This document shows, in pieces, positions 1 through 11,750 of a stretch of 64,000 nt of DNA. The position numbers were made by a program, and so were the translations under genes. Source of the DNA: Pictodentalium vernedei (Eukaryota > Mollusca > Scaphopoda > Dentaliida > Dentaliidae). The stretch spans positions 388,731,217 to 388,795,216 of the forward strand of contig CM062294.1 in NCBI GenBank assembly GCA_031216915.1. The letters run 5' to 3'. The notes under the pieces were generated by a model. The model searched no databases. It was given only the letters and a program-made list of their open reading frames with translations, and had not been told where the DNA came from. Position 1 is the first letter of the stretch. Each line of letters opens with the position of its first letter.

Positions 1-590
1 AATATATGAAATAAATTTTGATATCAGCTGCGTTGGCCAACGTAAATCGTTAATGAGCTTGTCAGAATATTTGTCTACAGCTTTGGCATGACCATGCAAA
101 TTATTTGTGAAAAATACTGGTCTCGAGCAGAAAATCAACAAACTACTTCCACCAAATGTTAAATTTGTTATCATCAACTGGTATGCCACAATAATTGTCA
201 CCCACCCTGTAGTTATCTTACCAGGGAAAGATAAAATAAGTTACCCACATTCAAGTTTGTCTTCTCCCAACCCCAGATATCATCAACCCTTCCTACAAAT
301 ATTTTTAACACAGTTACAGGCATGTACATTATTCAAAAAACAGGAGTAGCTTGATGAAATGGATTAGATTATAGTTTTGTCCACATATGATATTTTTTAA
401 CAGAAGTGGCAAGCTGGGTAAAGATTCAGACAAGGTAAAAGCTCTAGTGATATGAAATATGCTTATTAAACTGAAGAAAGAGTTAAAGAAAATCAAAGTT
501 GTACAAAAATGAGAACAGTTTTGTGAAAAGTCTTAAGTTCATATTTTGTACAGATATGCAAGGTGTGTTTTATTTGTTTTTGTATCTCAA
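1..590. other. AT-rich non-coding stretch
   Basis: I see no convincing gene here; the open frames are short and lack coding character. The part around 320-480 shares several short blocks (an ACAGGA-TAG-GAAATGG core and a GGTAAA-ATGCTTA block) with 19.08-19.26 kb, but in a different order. This suggests fragments of an old repeat. Confidence 0.5.
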
Positions 591-601
591 CATGCGATAT
601 A

Positions 602-833
602 TTTATTTATTTATTTATTGCTGTTTATGGTCACATACTTCTGCACAATGGCTAATCATGACCACAACATGGAGATAAAGTCAAGGTCAGTCAATCGTTT
701 ATACCCCATGTTGCCTATTTTAGGGAACTTGCAGCCCAAGTATTAGTGACTGGGTCCTATTTTACCAGTGAAACAGAGCTTGTTTACCACAGTAAACAAG
801 CACTGCTTCACTTCCCGGGGTTCCCACGGGGAA
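602..833 (-). mobile_element. SINE-like element, family E, copy 1
   Basis: This is a short interspersed element on the minus strand: its (AAAT)n-like tail lies at the left and its GGGAACC-rich head at the right. An 11 bp target-site duplication (TSD) flanks it, CATGCGATATA at 591-601 and CATGCAATATA at 834-844, which supports target-primed retroposition. The right part encodes a small hairpin-like block (TTGTTTACCACAGTAAACAA) seen in every copy. Other copies lie near 11.35, 21.85, 30.5, 34.65, 43.4, 44.0, 44.4, 45.66 and 48.9 kb. I could not recognise tRNA or 5S promoter boxes, so the class is inferred from size, tail and TSD. Confidence 0.7.
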
Positions 834-844
834 CATGCAATATA

Positions 845-1725
845 TGACTAGGCACTGAAACTAGGGTTCTCAAAGTACCGGCAGTACTGCAACAATCATT
901 ACCAGTATGGTACTGATGATTGTACAGCAATACCAGTACCAGTAACAGAACTGACATGCATCCAATAACTAGACAGTTGTTAAGATAACATAAATGTGAT
1001 AATACTCCAATTCCTTGACAATTGATCACATTTCCAGGGTGTCAAAACAAAAGAGAATAATTGAGACATAATTATCACAAATAAGGCCCCACAAAGTAGA
1101 ACTTCTGATAATCAGGCCATTTTTTGTAAAATTTTATTTTATATTTTTGTAATTATTTCTTTGCCATTAAAAGTTCATGTTCTTGGTTTGTTTTATGTTT
1201 TGGGCCACATAATCTACAGAATAGCATGGGTGGGGAAGGGGGGGGGGGGAGGGGCAGAAAAAAATTGTGTGAACATAGGTGGGGGTGGGTGGGTGATCAA
1301 GTGCCCCAAAAATGTGTGTAAACAATCAATGTAATTTTTTTCCTTTTTCACTATTATGGCATCTTTTGTGTCCCATACAGTAACAAAATATCACCAATTG
1401 ACCATAAAAGCCTATTTAGAAGCATTATTAACAAAAGTAACCCCATTAATATGGAAAATATTGGAGAATTTCATCAAAAACTGACTTGAGGATGTGGGTG
1501 AGTGTCTGATATTGAACGGAAAAAAATTGTCTGACAATTTCTCCTAAAGTCAAGTAAAATATCCATTCACAACATAATTCATTCATATTTGAGGGTTTTT
1601 TTCATGGAATATTCTTTAAAATGAAGCATAGTATATATAATATTGTATAATGAGTCATAATAGCTAGGTGGGATTGGTTTTTCAAAATAATGAAAAAATT
1701 GAAAATAACTTTTATTTCAACAAAA
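845..1725. other. Non-coding, with a family I repeat fragment and a poly-G tract
   Basis: Positions about 1083-1230 match the left half of the repeat at 30.96-31.13 kb (family I): both start AGGCCCCACAAAGTAG and share the TTCTTGGTTTGTTTTA block. A G-rich tract lies at about 1229-1252. No coding signal was seen. Confidence 0.5.
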
Positions 1726-4700
1726 ACAAGAGGCCAGAGGGGCCTTAATCGCTCACCTTCTGCCAAAGTGGTTCAAAGAAGTATTTGGGGTCACATTCAG
1801 TTAGACATGGTTCATCAACACTACAAAGGAATGAAGTCATGAGAGGCACAATTTATGGAAAAACACTAAGGAATGGATTTGAACAAACTGAACCTAACAT
1901 GTCCCCATGCTACCTCCCACCATCCCCACCCTGCCTCCAAACCCACCAGGGACTCAAATTGAACAAAGTGGAATCTGATCCCCCCTTCAGATGTTGTATA
2001 CCTGAAAGAATTGTGACTGATGGGTCTGAAGAATAAAATTTTTAAAGAAATTTCCTCATATTGCACAAGGTTAAAATTTGGGCTCAAATAGGGAGCCAAA
2101 ATATTAACCCAATTTGAACAAACTTGAATCTGACCCTCCTAGAGATGTTGTATACCAAATATGAAAGGATTCTGATTGGTGAATCTGAAGAAAATTTTAT
2201 AAGAAATTCCCTTATATTGCACTTAGTTAAAATTCAGGATCCCATAGGCAGCCCAAATTAATAACCCAGGGACCAGATTTGAATAAACTTGAGTTTTACC
2301 CTCCAAAAGATATTGTATACTAAATATGAAAGGTTTCTAATCCAAATTAATAACCCAGGGACCAGATTTGAACAAACTTGAATCTAACTCTCCCAGAGAT
2401 GTTGTATACCAAATATGAAAGCATTCTGACTACAGGGTCTAAAGAAGATTTTAAAAACAAGTCGGAACTGGACCCAAAATTTTCAAGGTATAAAAAAACA
2501 AGAGGCCCCACGGGCCTGAAGCGCTCATCTTGTACAGAACACAATTTAAACAGGGTCCAAGAATGAGTCTACATTAAGCAAGCCATCTCCATAGGCTACA
2601 CTGTCAATCCTTGAGTCCCTCAGGAGTGACAAAAATAATCTGGGCATCATGCCTTTTCTTCAGATGATCATAAGTAAAATGTAGAGCTCCCCTATGAAGC
2701 CCCTTGATACAACCTATGTGGATTAATCTTAGTACCTCTAGGGGGTACTGAATACAAAATTTTTAATTCTTCAGCAAAATGGCCAATTCCAGCTTCCATA
2801 GAGAGCCCAAATATTAACCCAGGCTCTTGATTTGAACACAGAATCTGACTTCCCTAGAGATGTTGTGTACCGAATATGAAAGCATTCGGACTGTTGGATC
2901 TGAAGAAGAGAAATTGTAAAGAAATTTCTTCAAATTGCACTAAGTTCAAATTTAGGCTACCATAGTGAGCCCAAATATTAACCTATGGATCCGATTTCAA
3001 CAAACTTGAATCTGACCCCCCAGAGATGTTGTATACCAAATGTGAAAGCATTCTGACAAGTGAATCTGAAGAAGAAGATTTTTGAAGAAATTCCCTCATA
3101 TTGTACTAAGTTAAAATTCATGTTCCCATATGGAGCCCATATATTAACCTAGGCACTCGAATTGAACAACCTGGAATCTGACCCCCCCTAGAGATGTTGT
3201 ATACCAAATATAAAAGCATTCCGACTGGTGGATCTGAAGAAGAAGATTTTTAATGAAATTTCCTCATATTGCACTAAGTAAAAATTTGGGCTACCATACC
3301 AACTATATACCTAGGGATCTGATTTGAACAAACTTGAATCTGACCCCCATAGAGATGTTGCATACCAAATATCAAAGCATTCTGACTGATGGATCTGAAG
3401 AAGAAGATTTTTTTAAATTACCCTCCATATTGAACAAAGATAAAATTTGGGTTTCCGTAGGAAGCCCAAATATTAACCTAGGGACTTGGTTTGAACAATC
3501 TAGAATCTGACCCTCATAACAATGATGTATACCAAATATTAAAAGATTCTGACTGGTGGTTCTGAAGAAGAAGATTTTTAAAGAATATTCCCCATATTAC
3601 CCTATGTTAAAACTTCGGGCTCCTGCAGAGAGCCCAAATATGAACCGATGAGCTTTATTTCAACAAACTTTTATCTGACCCCCCCCCCCCTATGAATGCT
3701 GTATACCAAATATCAAAAGATTCTGATGATTGGTTCTGGAGAAAAGATTTTTTAAACTTTTTGCAAATATGCTGACTCAGCATTTTTTCGATGCCCATTA
3801 CAGAACACCCTAATATAACCGATGGCAATTTTTTTTTACCAATCAATTCTACTGGTCATAAGGATACTTCATACCAAATAAAAGCTCCGTGGGGTTTGGG
3901 AAATATGGTCATTTGAAAATATTTCTATTTTTAGCTCCCAGGGTTCCCATGGAAATGCAGGAATTTTTTTTTTGCATGGGTCAAGTACTTATGACCCAAT
4001 ACTACCACAAACCAAATTTGGTTCATACCGGATCATCGGTTCAGAAAATAGAAATTTTGGGCGGGGCCAAAAATCTTACCCCTCCTATTACAAAGCCAAA
4101 TATTACTTCACGAACTTCGATTGAACAAACTTGATTTTACACCTCATATGGAAGCTCCATAGCAAATATCAAGTCATTGTACACACCGGTTCTTGAGAAG
4201 ATATTAAAAATATTTTGGAGCATTTTCCCCCACTCCTTCCCTATGGGGCTGGGCATGCTGAGTTGAACAAAATGAAATGCCCCTTTGGGACCATCGCTCA
4301 CACAAACATTTACTTGAATTGGCTCAGTGGCTTTGGAGGAGAAGACCAAAACATGGTGTTGACGGACGACGGACGACAGACAACGGACGGAGAGCGATGA
4401 GATTAGCTCAGCTTGACTTTGTCAAGATGAGCTAAAAAAAATTTGTCTCAAAATTGAACAAAATGCATAAAAAAATCCCCCCCTACCCACAAAATTTCAA
4501 ATTTTGGTCCAAAATTTCGCAGTCCGAACTGGACCAAAAATTTTCAGGGTAATTTTTTTTTCGTCTCAAAATTGAAAATGCATAAAAAGACGGGAAATTT
4601 TTTTTTCCAAATTTTGGTCCAAAATTTCCATGTCGGAACCGGCCCCAAAATTTTCATGCCGAAAATTTTTTGGGGGGGATTTGTACAAACTTGAATCTGA

Positions 4701-5023
4701 CCCCCCTAGAGATGTTGTATAACAAATATGAAAAGATTCTGACTGGTGGATCTGAAGAAGATTTTTTTTAATTTTTGAAAAAATTTATGGGTGCTACCTA
4801 TCAGATTTATGCCCCTTGTGGTGCCCCATGTGGGTGCGGCAAGTTTATTTGAACAAACTTGAATTGATATATAAGGAACATGCACACCAAATTTGGTTCA
4901 ATTTGGTCCAGTAGTTTGTGAGGAGAAGTTGATAATTTAAAGTTCACGATGGACGACGGCGACGGACAGCGATGATGGACGACGGATGGCAAGTGATAAG
5001 TTAAGCTCCCTTCGGTGAGCTAA
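1726..5023 (+). mobile_element. Hairpin-ended repeat-carrying element P1 (Helitron/pearl-like), split by P2
   Basis: This non-autonomous element starts with ACAAGAGGCC followed by a GCTCACC block and ends GGTGAGCTAA. Its interior is made of diverged tandem monomers of about 150 bp, each recognisable by ATGTTGTATACCAAATATG, then a TCTGACTGGTGGATCTGAAGAAG-like stretch, then GGGCTCC-AGGGAGCCC. A short GACGGACGACGG-type tract precedes the 3' end. A second element of the same type (2498-4435) interrupts it. Structurally this matches bivalve 'pearl'-type elements and Helitron/Helentron derivatives (core tandem repeats, ACGG tract, CTAA end); the class is inferred. No long coding frame was found. 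Confidence 0.6.
2498..4435 (+). mobile_element. Hairpin-ended element P2 nested in P1
   Basis: It has the same layout as P1: start ACAAGAGGCCCC, GCTCA block, about nine diverged 150 bp monomers, a non-tandem right part (GCTGACTCAGCATTTTTTC and following), an ACGGACGACGG tract, and a 3' hairpin CTTGAC-TTT-GTCAAG followed by ATGAGCTAA. It sits inside P1: the GGAACTGGACC-CAAAATTTTCA block just left of it is repeated just right of it at about 4520-4550 and 4630-4660. The right part is shared with the elements at 12.7-15.4 and 53.9-58.7 kb. Confidence 0.65.
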
Positions 5024-5929
5024 AAAAAAGGTCTGATTTAACAAAAACCAAAAAGTCTTTTTGATAGCTATCCTGCTATGCAGATGCCATAACAAAAACA
5101 AAAACAAAAAGACAAGGTTTGCTCTACTTGAGTCAGAACAAAAACAAGTTCCCTTTTACGCAACCAATATTTGCAACATATACATGGTTATGGTATAAGC
5201 AGTATTGAAATAATTATGGGCACAGTGCTCACATATGCCTGCATATGCCATGATTTACAGAAACTGGACTGTTTGAAGTGCATGTCGCTGCATATCAGAA
5301 TATCAAAATTTGGAAAAGCTTATTTAAATTTGATTTAAAATCAAAGGTTTCTGGGAAAAAGAATAACTGAGTTTCATTTGCAAGGTAAACACCGAGAAAC
5401 TAGATTTGTAAGAATATTGAGCTATACATTTAGTTTTTCTGACTCTGATCTGATTTGATTGGGGTTTTACATCGCTTTCAACAACTATGGCTATATGATG
5501 CCTATATCACAACGTTGTTAGTTCCCAAGATGAAGATATAATTACATAAACAGATCCACTCGATGGCCTAAGGAATCCACAAACCACAAGGGAGGAACTA
5601 ACAAGCTCATCCACACAGAGACCTCAATATAACGATAAAACAAATTCCTTAGAATTTTCTACGTCAATATAGTAAAATGTCTATATGAACAGCCAGGCCA
5701 TCGCTGCTGTGCATTAACCTGGCTATCAATGTGGATCTATTTTAACCTGGCCCACACAGGATTCAAGCTATACAGTCATGTGTCTTTGTGAACTGATGTG
5801 AATCTGGTATGTCTTGAAAAATGCATCTGATAGAGTAAATGGAAACATGTCTGAAGATATAAAAATATGCATTGAATCAGTGTTCACTACTCATTCCGAG
5901 TTGGTGTTCAAGTGCTGAAGTTTTGGATA
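5024..5929. other. Non-coding stretch, nothing recognised
   Basis: AT-rich sequence with several AACAAAAACAAAAAC-type runs near 5090-5150. I see no gene, RNA or clear repeat here. Confidence 0.4.
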
Positions 5930-6240
5930 TAAAATGTATGAAAAAAGGGTGGGTCCCCAAAAAATATGTGGACCCACCTGTGTTCACATATTTTTTTCTG
6001 ACCCTCCCCCCCCCCCCCTCGCCGAGTGGGGGTGTATTTCTTCCTTGTGTCAAGATGGCTTTGCAATGCTAGAACATTGCAAAGCCTTGTTGCACTCAAG
6101 AGACAAATTTATCAATTTTATTAACTTGGGTAAAATATCAGACATAAACCATTCAATTTTTATTTTTTACGAAAAGGTTATAAAAAGAGAGCACTTTTTA
6201 GGCCTATCATTGACTAAAAATTGTTTTAAAGGTCTCCTTT
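5930..6240. repeat. Family I repeat, right half, with a stem-loop
   Basis: From about 6030 to 6200 this matches 31.12-31.29 kb. The shared part includes a strong stem-loop, GGCTTTGCAATG-loop-CATTGCAAAGCC, followed by TTGCACTCAAG and a TTTATCAATTTTATTAACTT block. Upstream there is a local inverted pair GTGGGTCCCC / GTGGACCCAC and a poly-C run. This is probably an old non-autonomous DNA element. Confidence 0.5.
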
Positions 6241-6251
6241 TAACTTGAAAT

Positions 6252-6620
6252 TTATTTATTATTTATTTTTATTGGTGTTTAAGGTCACATATTTCTGCAC
6301 AATGGCTAATCATGACCACGACAGTTTTATGGGTGGAGGAAGCCGGAGTACCTGGAGAGAACCACTGAGCAATGGCGAGCAACTGTCAGACTCCCCAACA
6401 TACTAACTCCACAGAAGCAGGGTTAGCATTGGTTGAAGACAGGTGCACCATCAACAAGCAGTATGCCTTAGAACACAATGACACCGAGCCCCCCACTTGG
6501 GCAATGGGGGTGAAGTGTCTTGCCCAAGAAGAACACAACGCGGTTTCCGCAGGTAGGATTCGAACCGAGGGCCTCTCGGCTTGCAACCTGCACCTTTAGC
6601 AACTGAGCCACCGCACCCCC
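6252..6620 (-). mobile_element. tRNA-derived SINE S1 (chimeric tail)
   Basis: Read on the minus strand, the head has pol III promoter boxes: an A box at 6599-6610 (TGGCTCAGTTGC) and a perfect B box at 6556-6566 (GGTTCGAATCC). The tail, at the left, is TTTATTT-rich. Imperfect direct repeats AACTTGAAAT (6242) and AACTGAAAT (6624) flank it. The body matches the SINEs at 9.47, 25.26, 29.19 and 32.7 kb, but the last 60 or so bases at the tail are those of family E (GTGTTTAAGGTCACAT and following). This copy is therefore a hybrid of two families. Confidence 0.75.
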
Positions 6621-6901
6621 GTTGAACTGAAATGTGTACAACATTGTTTTAAATAATCATGTTGTAAATTTAATTTCCATTTTTCAAGCTTAAATTCAAG
6701 ACATTATTTTTTCTTCTACGAAGGAGAAGCTCAAATTACATGACAGGTCTTCCAAGAGATATTCTGTTTGCTTTAGTAACGTGTGTTGATACCTATATAG
6801 ATAGTCCTGTGGTGTAGAATGTATCCCACAGGATGGTTCAATTTGTCTCTTCTTCCTCTAATATCAAGTACACCTACATTTAAAGTGAAGTTGAGTGCTT
6901 A

Positions 6902-9325
6902 CCAGGGCTTACATTTCGATGAGAATACAAAAATCGATTTGCGCAAAGATTCATGCGACAAGCGAGAATCCATGTAGATTCATGAAATATATGGAAATAT
7001 CCTGACACTTTGTCAATAAAATTGTACAAATATGGCTGTCACTGGAACCAGCTTAATGAGCCGGTTCCAATGACATCCATATTTGTAAGATTTTATTGGT
7101 AAATATTGTTTATTTTTTTTAAATTGCCAAATTGAGTGTATGTTTTAAAAAGAGCACCGCCTAGCAGGACAATATACGCCCATTTTGTATTTTTGAAGGG
7201 TTGTGGTAAGGATGGGGGTGAGGGTGAAAATTGTTTGGACCAACCCCATATTCGAACTTGACCTGTATTTTGTTGTGATTAAACAACATACCAAGTTCGG
7301 AACCAATCGGAAAACAAATAATAAAAGTTATCATCCAGAAACCAAATATTTGATGTATTCTATGTCCAACAAGGTCCATAATTCAGGGGAACTTCGAAGT
7401 TCAAACTGACCCATATTCGAACTTGACCTGTCTTTTGTTTTGATTAAACCACATACCAAGTTTAGGAGTCAATCAAAAAAAAATACTAAAGTTATCATCT
7501 GGAAACCAAATGTTGACGAACGGACAGACCAACGGATGGACAAATGGACAGACAGACAGACTGATTCCATAATTCGACGGTTTTTCAACAGGCGTATAAA
7601 AAATCAGTTAGGCCATACTAAAGTTATAATCCGGAAAACACAAAATGCACAAATTCAAGAGGAATAACTCTGGAAAGGTACATGCGATTTTGGCTGAAAG
7701 TGAACCGGAGCTATGCTTTGTGGTCATAAACAAAATCTGAGAAATTGAAACAAATTAGTCAAGGCACACTAAAGTTATCATCTGGAAACCACATAACTCA
7801 CAAATTTACAATCATTCAAGGGGAATAACTATGGAACGGTACATGCGATTATGGCCAAAGGTGAACTTGAGCTGTGCATTGTGGTCAAAAACAAAATCTG
7901 AGAATTTGAAAAAAAATCAGTCAAGGCAAACTAAAGTTATCATCCGGAAACCACAAAATCCATAAATTTGCAATCATTCAAGGGGAATAACTCTGGAAAG
8001 GTATACGCGATTGTGGTCAAAAGTGAACTTGAGCTGTATTTTGTGGTCAAAAATAAAAAAAATGAAAATTTGAAATAAATCAGTCAAGGCAAACTAAAGT
8101 TATCGTCCGGAAACAAAAAGTTGGGCTAAATTCCCATAAATAAAGGGCCATAACTCTACTGCAAATGGGCCGCTAGGAACGGAAATTGAACCCATCCTGT
8201 ATTTTGTCATACTAAACCCACATGCCAAATTTAACTCAGCTCAAACCATTACAACTAAAGTTATCATCCGGAAACGAAATGTGTCCATGGACGGACAGAC
8301 AGACAGGTGTGTGTAAAATCAACATCTGAAAAATTTGGTGTCAATCCGTCAAGGCATTGACACCAAAATTTGGTGTCAATCCGTCAGGCTTTAAATGAAC
8401 GGAAACCAATTTTTTTTCAAAAATTGTGTTTTCAAAGGGCCCTAACTCTGCAGCGCATGGACTGAGAAACATCAATATCGAACTTGACCTGTATTTTATT
8501 GCTACAAACAACATCTGAAAGTTTGATGTCGATCCGTCAAGGCATTCGACTTTAAATGAAGGGAAACCAATTTTTTTCAAAAGATTGTTTTCAAAGAGCC
8601 ATAACTCTGCAGTGGATGGACTGAGAATAGCCATAACTCTGCAGTGGATGGACTGAGAAATACCAATATCGAACTTGACCTGTATTTTATTGCTACAAAC
8701 AACATCTGAAAGTTTATGTTGATCCGTCAAGGCATTCGACTTTAAATGAAGGGAAACCAATTTTTTTCGAAAGATTGTGTTTTCAAAGAGCCATAACTCT
8801 GCAGTGGATGGACTGAGAAATACCAATATCAAACCTGACCTGTATTTCATTGCTAAAAACAACATCTGAATAATTTGGTCCCAATCCGTCAAGGCGTTCA
8901 GCTTTAAATGACCGGAAACCAATTTTTTTAGAAAAATTGTGTGTTCAAAGGGCCATATCTCTGCAGCAGATGGACTGAGAAACACCAATATCGAACTTGA
9001 CCTGTATTTTAATGTTAAAAACAACTTCTGAAAGTTTGATGTTGATCTGTCAAGACGTTCGACTTTAAATGAACGGAAACTAAATTGTTTATGGACAGAC
9101 AGACAGACGGACAGACTGATAACATAATACGACCGTTTTTTAAACGGGCATATAAAAATTAAAAAGCTGTGTTGGGGAAAGGGTTAACATGTCTTATCAG
9201 TATACAACATGGGTTCAACCATGGTGGCATCATGGGATTCTGGGACACTCAAAGCAGAATCTTGCAACCATTTTTGTGAGAATTCAAATGGATTCTGCCA
9301 AATTTAGATGAAATATCAGCCCTGG
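6902..9325. mobile_element. Terminal-inverted-repeat element C1, a three-layer nest
   Basis: The outer layer has inverted ends, CCAGGGCTTACATTTCGAT at 6902 and the reverse complement of CCAGGGCTGATATTTCAT at 9325. It is the same family as 26572-27078. Inside is a degraded TTAA-type MITE: the right end GGGGAAAGGGTTAA is at 9174-9187, and the middle palindrome GGAACCAGCTTAATGAGCCGGTTCC is near 7045. Inside that is element D (7152-9153). The copy at 26.6 kb carries the same inner MITE at the same place without D, so D came last. Confidence 0.6.
7152..9153. mobile_element. Element D with two tandem arrays (about 160 bp periods)
   Basis: This 2.0 kb non-coding element is inserted in the AAAAA run of the inner MITE of C1. 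The empty site GTTTTAAAAATTAAAAAGCTG is seen at about 26.9 kb. It contains one array marked by AAAGTTATCATCCGGAAACC (anchors near 7620, 7772, 7932, 8095) and a second marked by GTCAAGGCATTCGACTTTAAATG (anchors near 8536, 8726, 8888, 9049). GGACAGACAGACAGAC tracts precede a CATAATACGACCGTTTTTTAAAC end motif, seen both at the end and near 7565-7600. A local 34 bp duplication lies near 8604-8670. Long open frames here, for example 8341-9024 minus, follow the repeats and are not genes. Confidence 0.55.
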
Positions 9326-9466
9326 TTTACTTCACTGATAATACTATAGTGGACCTTATGTGGTGAAAATAACTATGTATTGTACAAGTGGAATTGTAAC
9401 TTATGAATGATTCTACAGATCTTTCCTCCTCAGTCCCATACCACAGTTGGTGTGCACCAACGGTTG

Positions 9467-9820
9467 AAAAATTTATTTATTGGAATTTAACAACACTTTT
9501 GACAGCCAAGGTCACCTCGTGTCAGACAGTTTTATGGGTGGAGGAAAACGGAGTATCTGGAGAGAACCACTGAGCACAGGTGACCAACTGCCAGATTCCC
9601 ATAACGTACTAACTCCATACAAGCAGGGTCAACATTGGTTGAAAACAAGTGCACCATCGATGTGCTGTACACCTTAGTACACAGTTCCACCGTGCCCCTA
9701 TGTGGGCAATCAGGATTAAGTGAATTGCCCAAGGACACAACGCAGTTAACCCTGGTGGGGGTCAAACCGTAGAGCTTTCGGTTTGAAGTCCAATTCCATA
9801 ACCACTGAGCTACACGCTCC
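9467..9820 (-). mobile_element. tRNA-derived SINE S2
   Basis: On the minus strand the head reads GTGTAGCTCAGTGGTTA (A box region) and GGTTTGACCCC (B-box-like), then a conserved body (TGTGTCCTTGGGCAA, GTACACCG) and an AAATAAAT tail. The direct repeats CAACGGTTG (9458-9466) and CAACTGTTG (9821-9829) flank it. The family resembles tRNA-SINEs with a GTGTCCTTGGGCAA-type core, which are widespread in invertebrates. Confidence 0.75.
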
Positions 9821-9829
9821 CAACTGTTG

Positions 9830-10230
9830 CTGTAAACATTGTGTTTATTTACAGTGAAAAGCCTTCAAAATTATAAATTCATCTCTCCCATAAACCCATT
9901 CCTTCTTATTAGTATTAATGGATATCTCATATCATGAATAAGATTTTAGTGTTATTCATTTAATGCCACTCATTAAATATGAGTTCACGAATAAGAAACT
10001 GAAATTAAAACACTGACAGCCTTTTGTTTTCAGGATACTTTTCCCCCACTGTATTTTTACCATGACTTCCCCAGTACAAACTCAACCAGAAAAAAATTTT
10101 ATGATGCTAAAACAGGTAAAGGGACATGTAAAAGTGCCAGTAACTCCTGGTATTGAGTAGTTTCGAAAACCATTGTACTAATCAAATAGAAGTTGTACCG
10201 CAAAAAAGCGAAGAACCCTGACTGAAACTA
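9830..10230. other. Non-coding stretch, nothing recognised
   Basis: AT-rich sequence between SINE S2 and MITE J. I see no gene or clear repeat. Confidence 0.4.
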
Positions 10231-10662
10231 CCGTATTTACTCTATGTATTGGGACACTCTATGATTTGGGACACACATTTTTTCCAGAAAACTATATTTT
10301 TTTTATGCTCTAAAGTTTGGGCCATTCAGGAGATTTGTTTCCAGTTGACCCGTCGCTAGTATTCTTGAGTAACTAAAAATTTTCATTTTTTGTTTCCAAA
10401 ACATAGCTTATGATCCCTCATTGGAACGAGCGCAATGCGCACGTTCCAATGAGGGATCATAAGCTATGTTTTGGAAGCAAAAAGTGAAAATATAAAAAAA
10501 ATTGGACGGCGATTTTTGTATACAGTGTTGGAAAATGAATCACACACAACTTTATTCAGCATCAAATCAATACCAGGCTGTGTTCTTTTCCCATTTTCTA
10601 AGAATTGGGACACCTGTGAAAATAATTATTTTTAGCTGTCCCAATACATAGAGTAAATACAG
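10231..10662. mobile_element. MITE J (Tc1/mariner-like ends) around a TTAA-MITE core
   Basis: Ends are inverted repeats of about 27 bp, CCGTATTTACTCTATGTATT and the reverse complement of CTGTATTTACTCTATGTATT, flanked by TA on both sides. This suggests a TA target and mariner-like ancestry. The middle holds a perfect long palindrome built on CCCTCATTGGAACG and AAACATAGCTTATGATCC, the same core as the TTAA MITE family A. This is probably an eroded A copy inside J. Confidence 0.6.
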
Positions 10663-10664
10663 TA

Positions 10665-11345
10665 AATAAAATAATTGGATTCTGGTGTGCAAAATAAATC
10701 ACCTCCATCTCGTGATTTTAGCAAGAAACATGCCTAAAAACACCATATAGTGTACCATCAAAATGACTAGATATAGAGGTATACATCATGAATGATATTT
10801 TGCATATCCTAGTGACTGCTTGGCACTATTGATAGCTAGCCGAATGACATCATAACTTACAATATGGTGTTATAAGTTAATTTATATATGTGCTAAATGG
10901 TACCAATATTAATTTATTAATTTTAACGTAAGTCTAGAGACTTAAGAAAAGATATAAAAATGCATTAACCCATCATGGCAAAAGGAGGTAAAATATGAAA
11001 TATTAAATTCTGGAACGGATGACTAAGATTCCAATTGGCTTTAGTATGTGACAGTGTTATACTTTTAGTTCCCCATTCAAAGTTGCAATTCAAAGTTTTT
11101 TCTATTTTACCCTGACTGGAAAAAATCCTGCATTAAAAACGTCAGAATAAAACACATCCTGGAATTAAGTGAATTTTCCACCCCAACTGAGTTACTATTG
11201 CAAATTTTCAGCTCAAGAGTCCTACCTCAATTTGTTTCAATTAAAAGTATTTCAAATTTTTCAGCTGGTACAGGCTGAAGGAGTGTTTTCCTTCTTTTTT
11301 ATGGAGTAAAGTTACTTTCAGCTTTAAAAATCAATATTAACCCTT
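10665..11345. other. Non-coding stretch, nothing recognised
   Basis: Unique-looking AT-rich sequence with no coding frame of note. Confidence 0.4.
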
Positions 11346-11484
11346 GAAAATACATTTATACCCTTGTTGCCCATTTTAGAGGACTTCAATCCCCAAGGAT
11401 TGGTGACTGGGTCAAGTATTACCAATAAAAAAGAGCATGTTTACGACAGTAAACACGTATTGCTTCACTTCACAGAGTTCCCAT
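11346..11484 (-). mobile_element. SINE-like family E, 5' fragment
   Basis: Matches the head half of family E: TTGCCCATTTTAGAGGACTT, GGTGACTGGGTC, the TTTACGACAGTAAAC stem, and the GAGTTCCCATGG end. The tail half is missing. Confidence 0.6.
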
Positions 11485-11750
11485 GGTGGTCTACTGGGGT
11501 AGGTGTGTCATGATCCAATCATAATTTGATCACAAAAGAGGCAGCATTTGTGATCACAGCACTTTGTCAATTTTTTCAGATAAATTAGGATACAATATAC
11601 ACAGAACAACAAGTGTCAGTGATAGGGCCCTGCGAATCGGGAAATTTATGTTCGAATCGAATCTTGAATCGAATTGGGACTGATGTCGACATCGAATCGA
11701 ATCGGGATAAACTTGAGAAATAACTATAACTGGCATTATCTTGTGCAGAA

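Noticed and set aside
6540-6620. A true tRNA gene
   Set aside because: A and B boxes are present, but the region continues into a SINE body and tail and does not fold as a closed tRNA by eye.
8341-9024. A 227-codon minus-strand frame
   Set aside because: It lies inside the element D tandem array, and its peptide simply repeats with the 161-190 bp DNA period.
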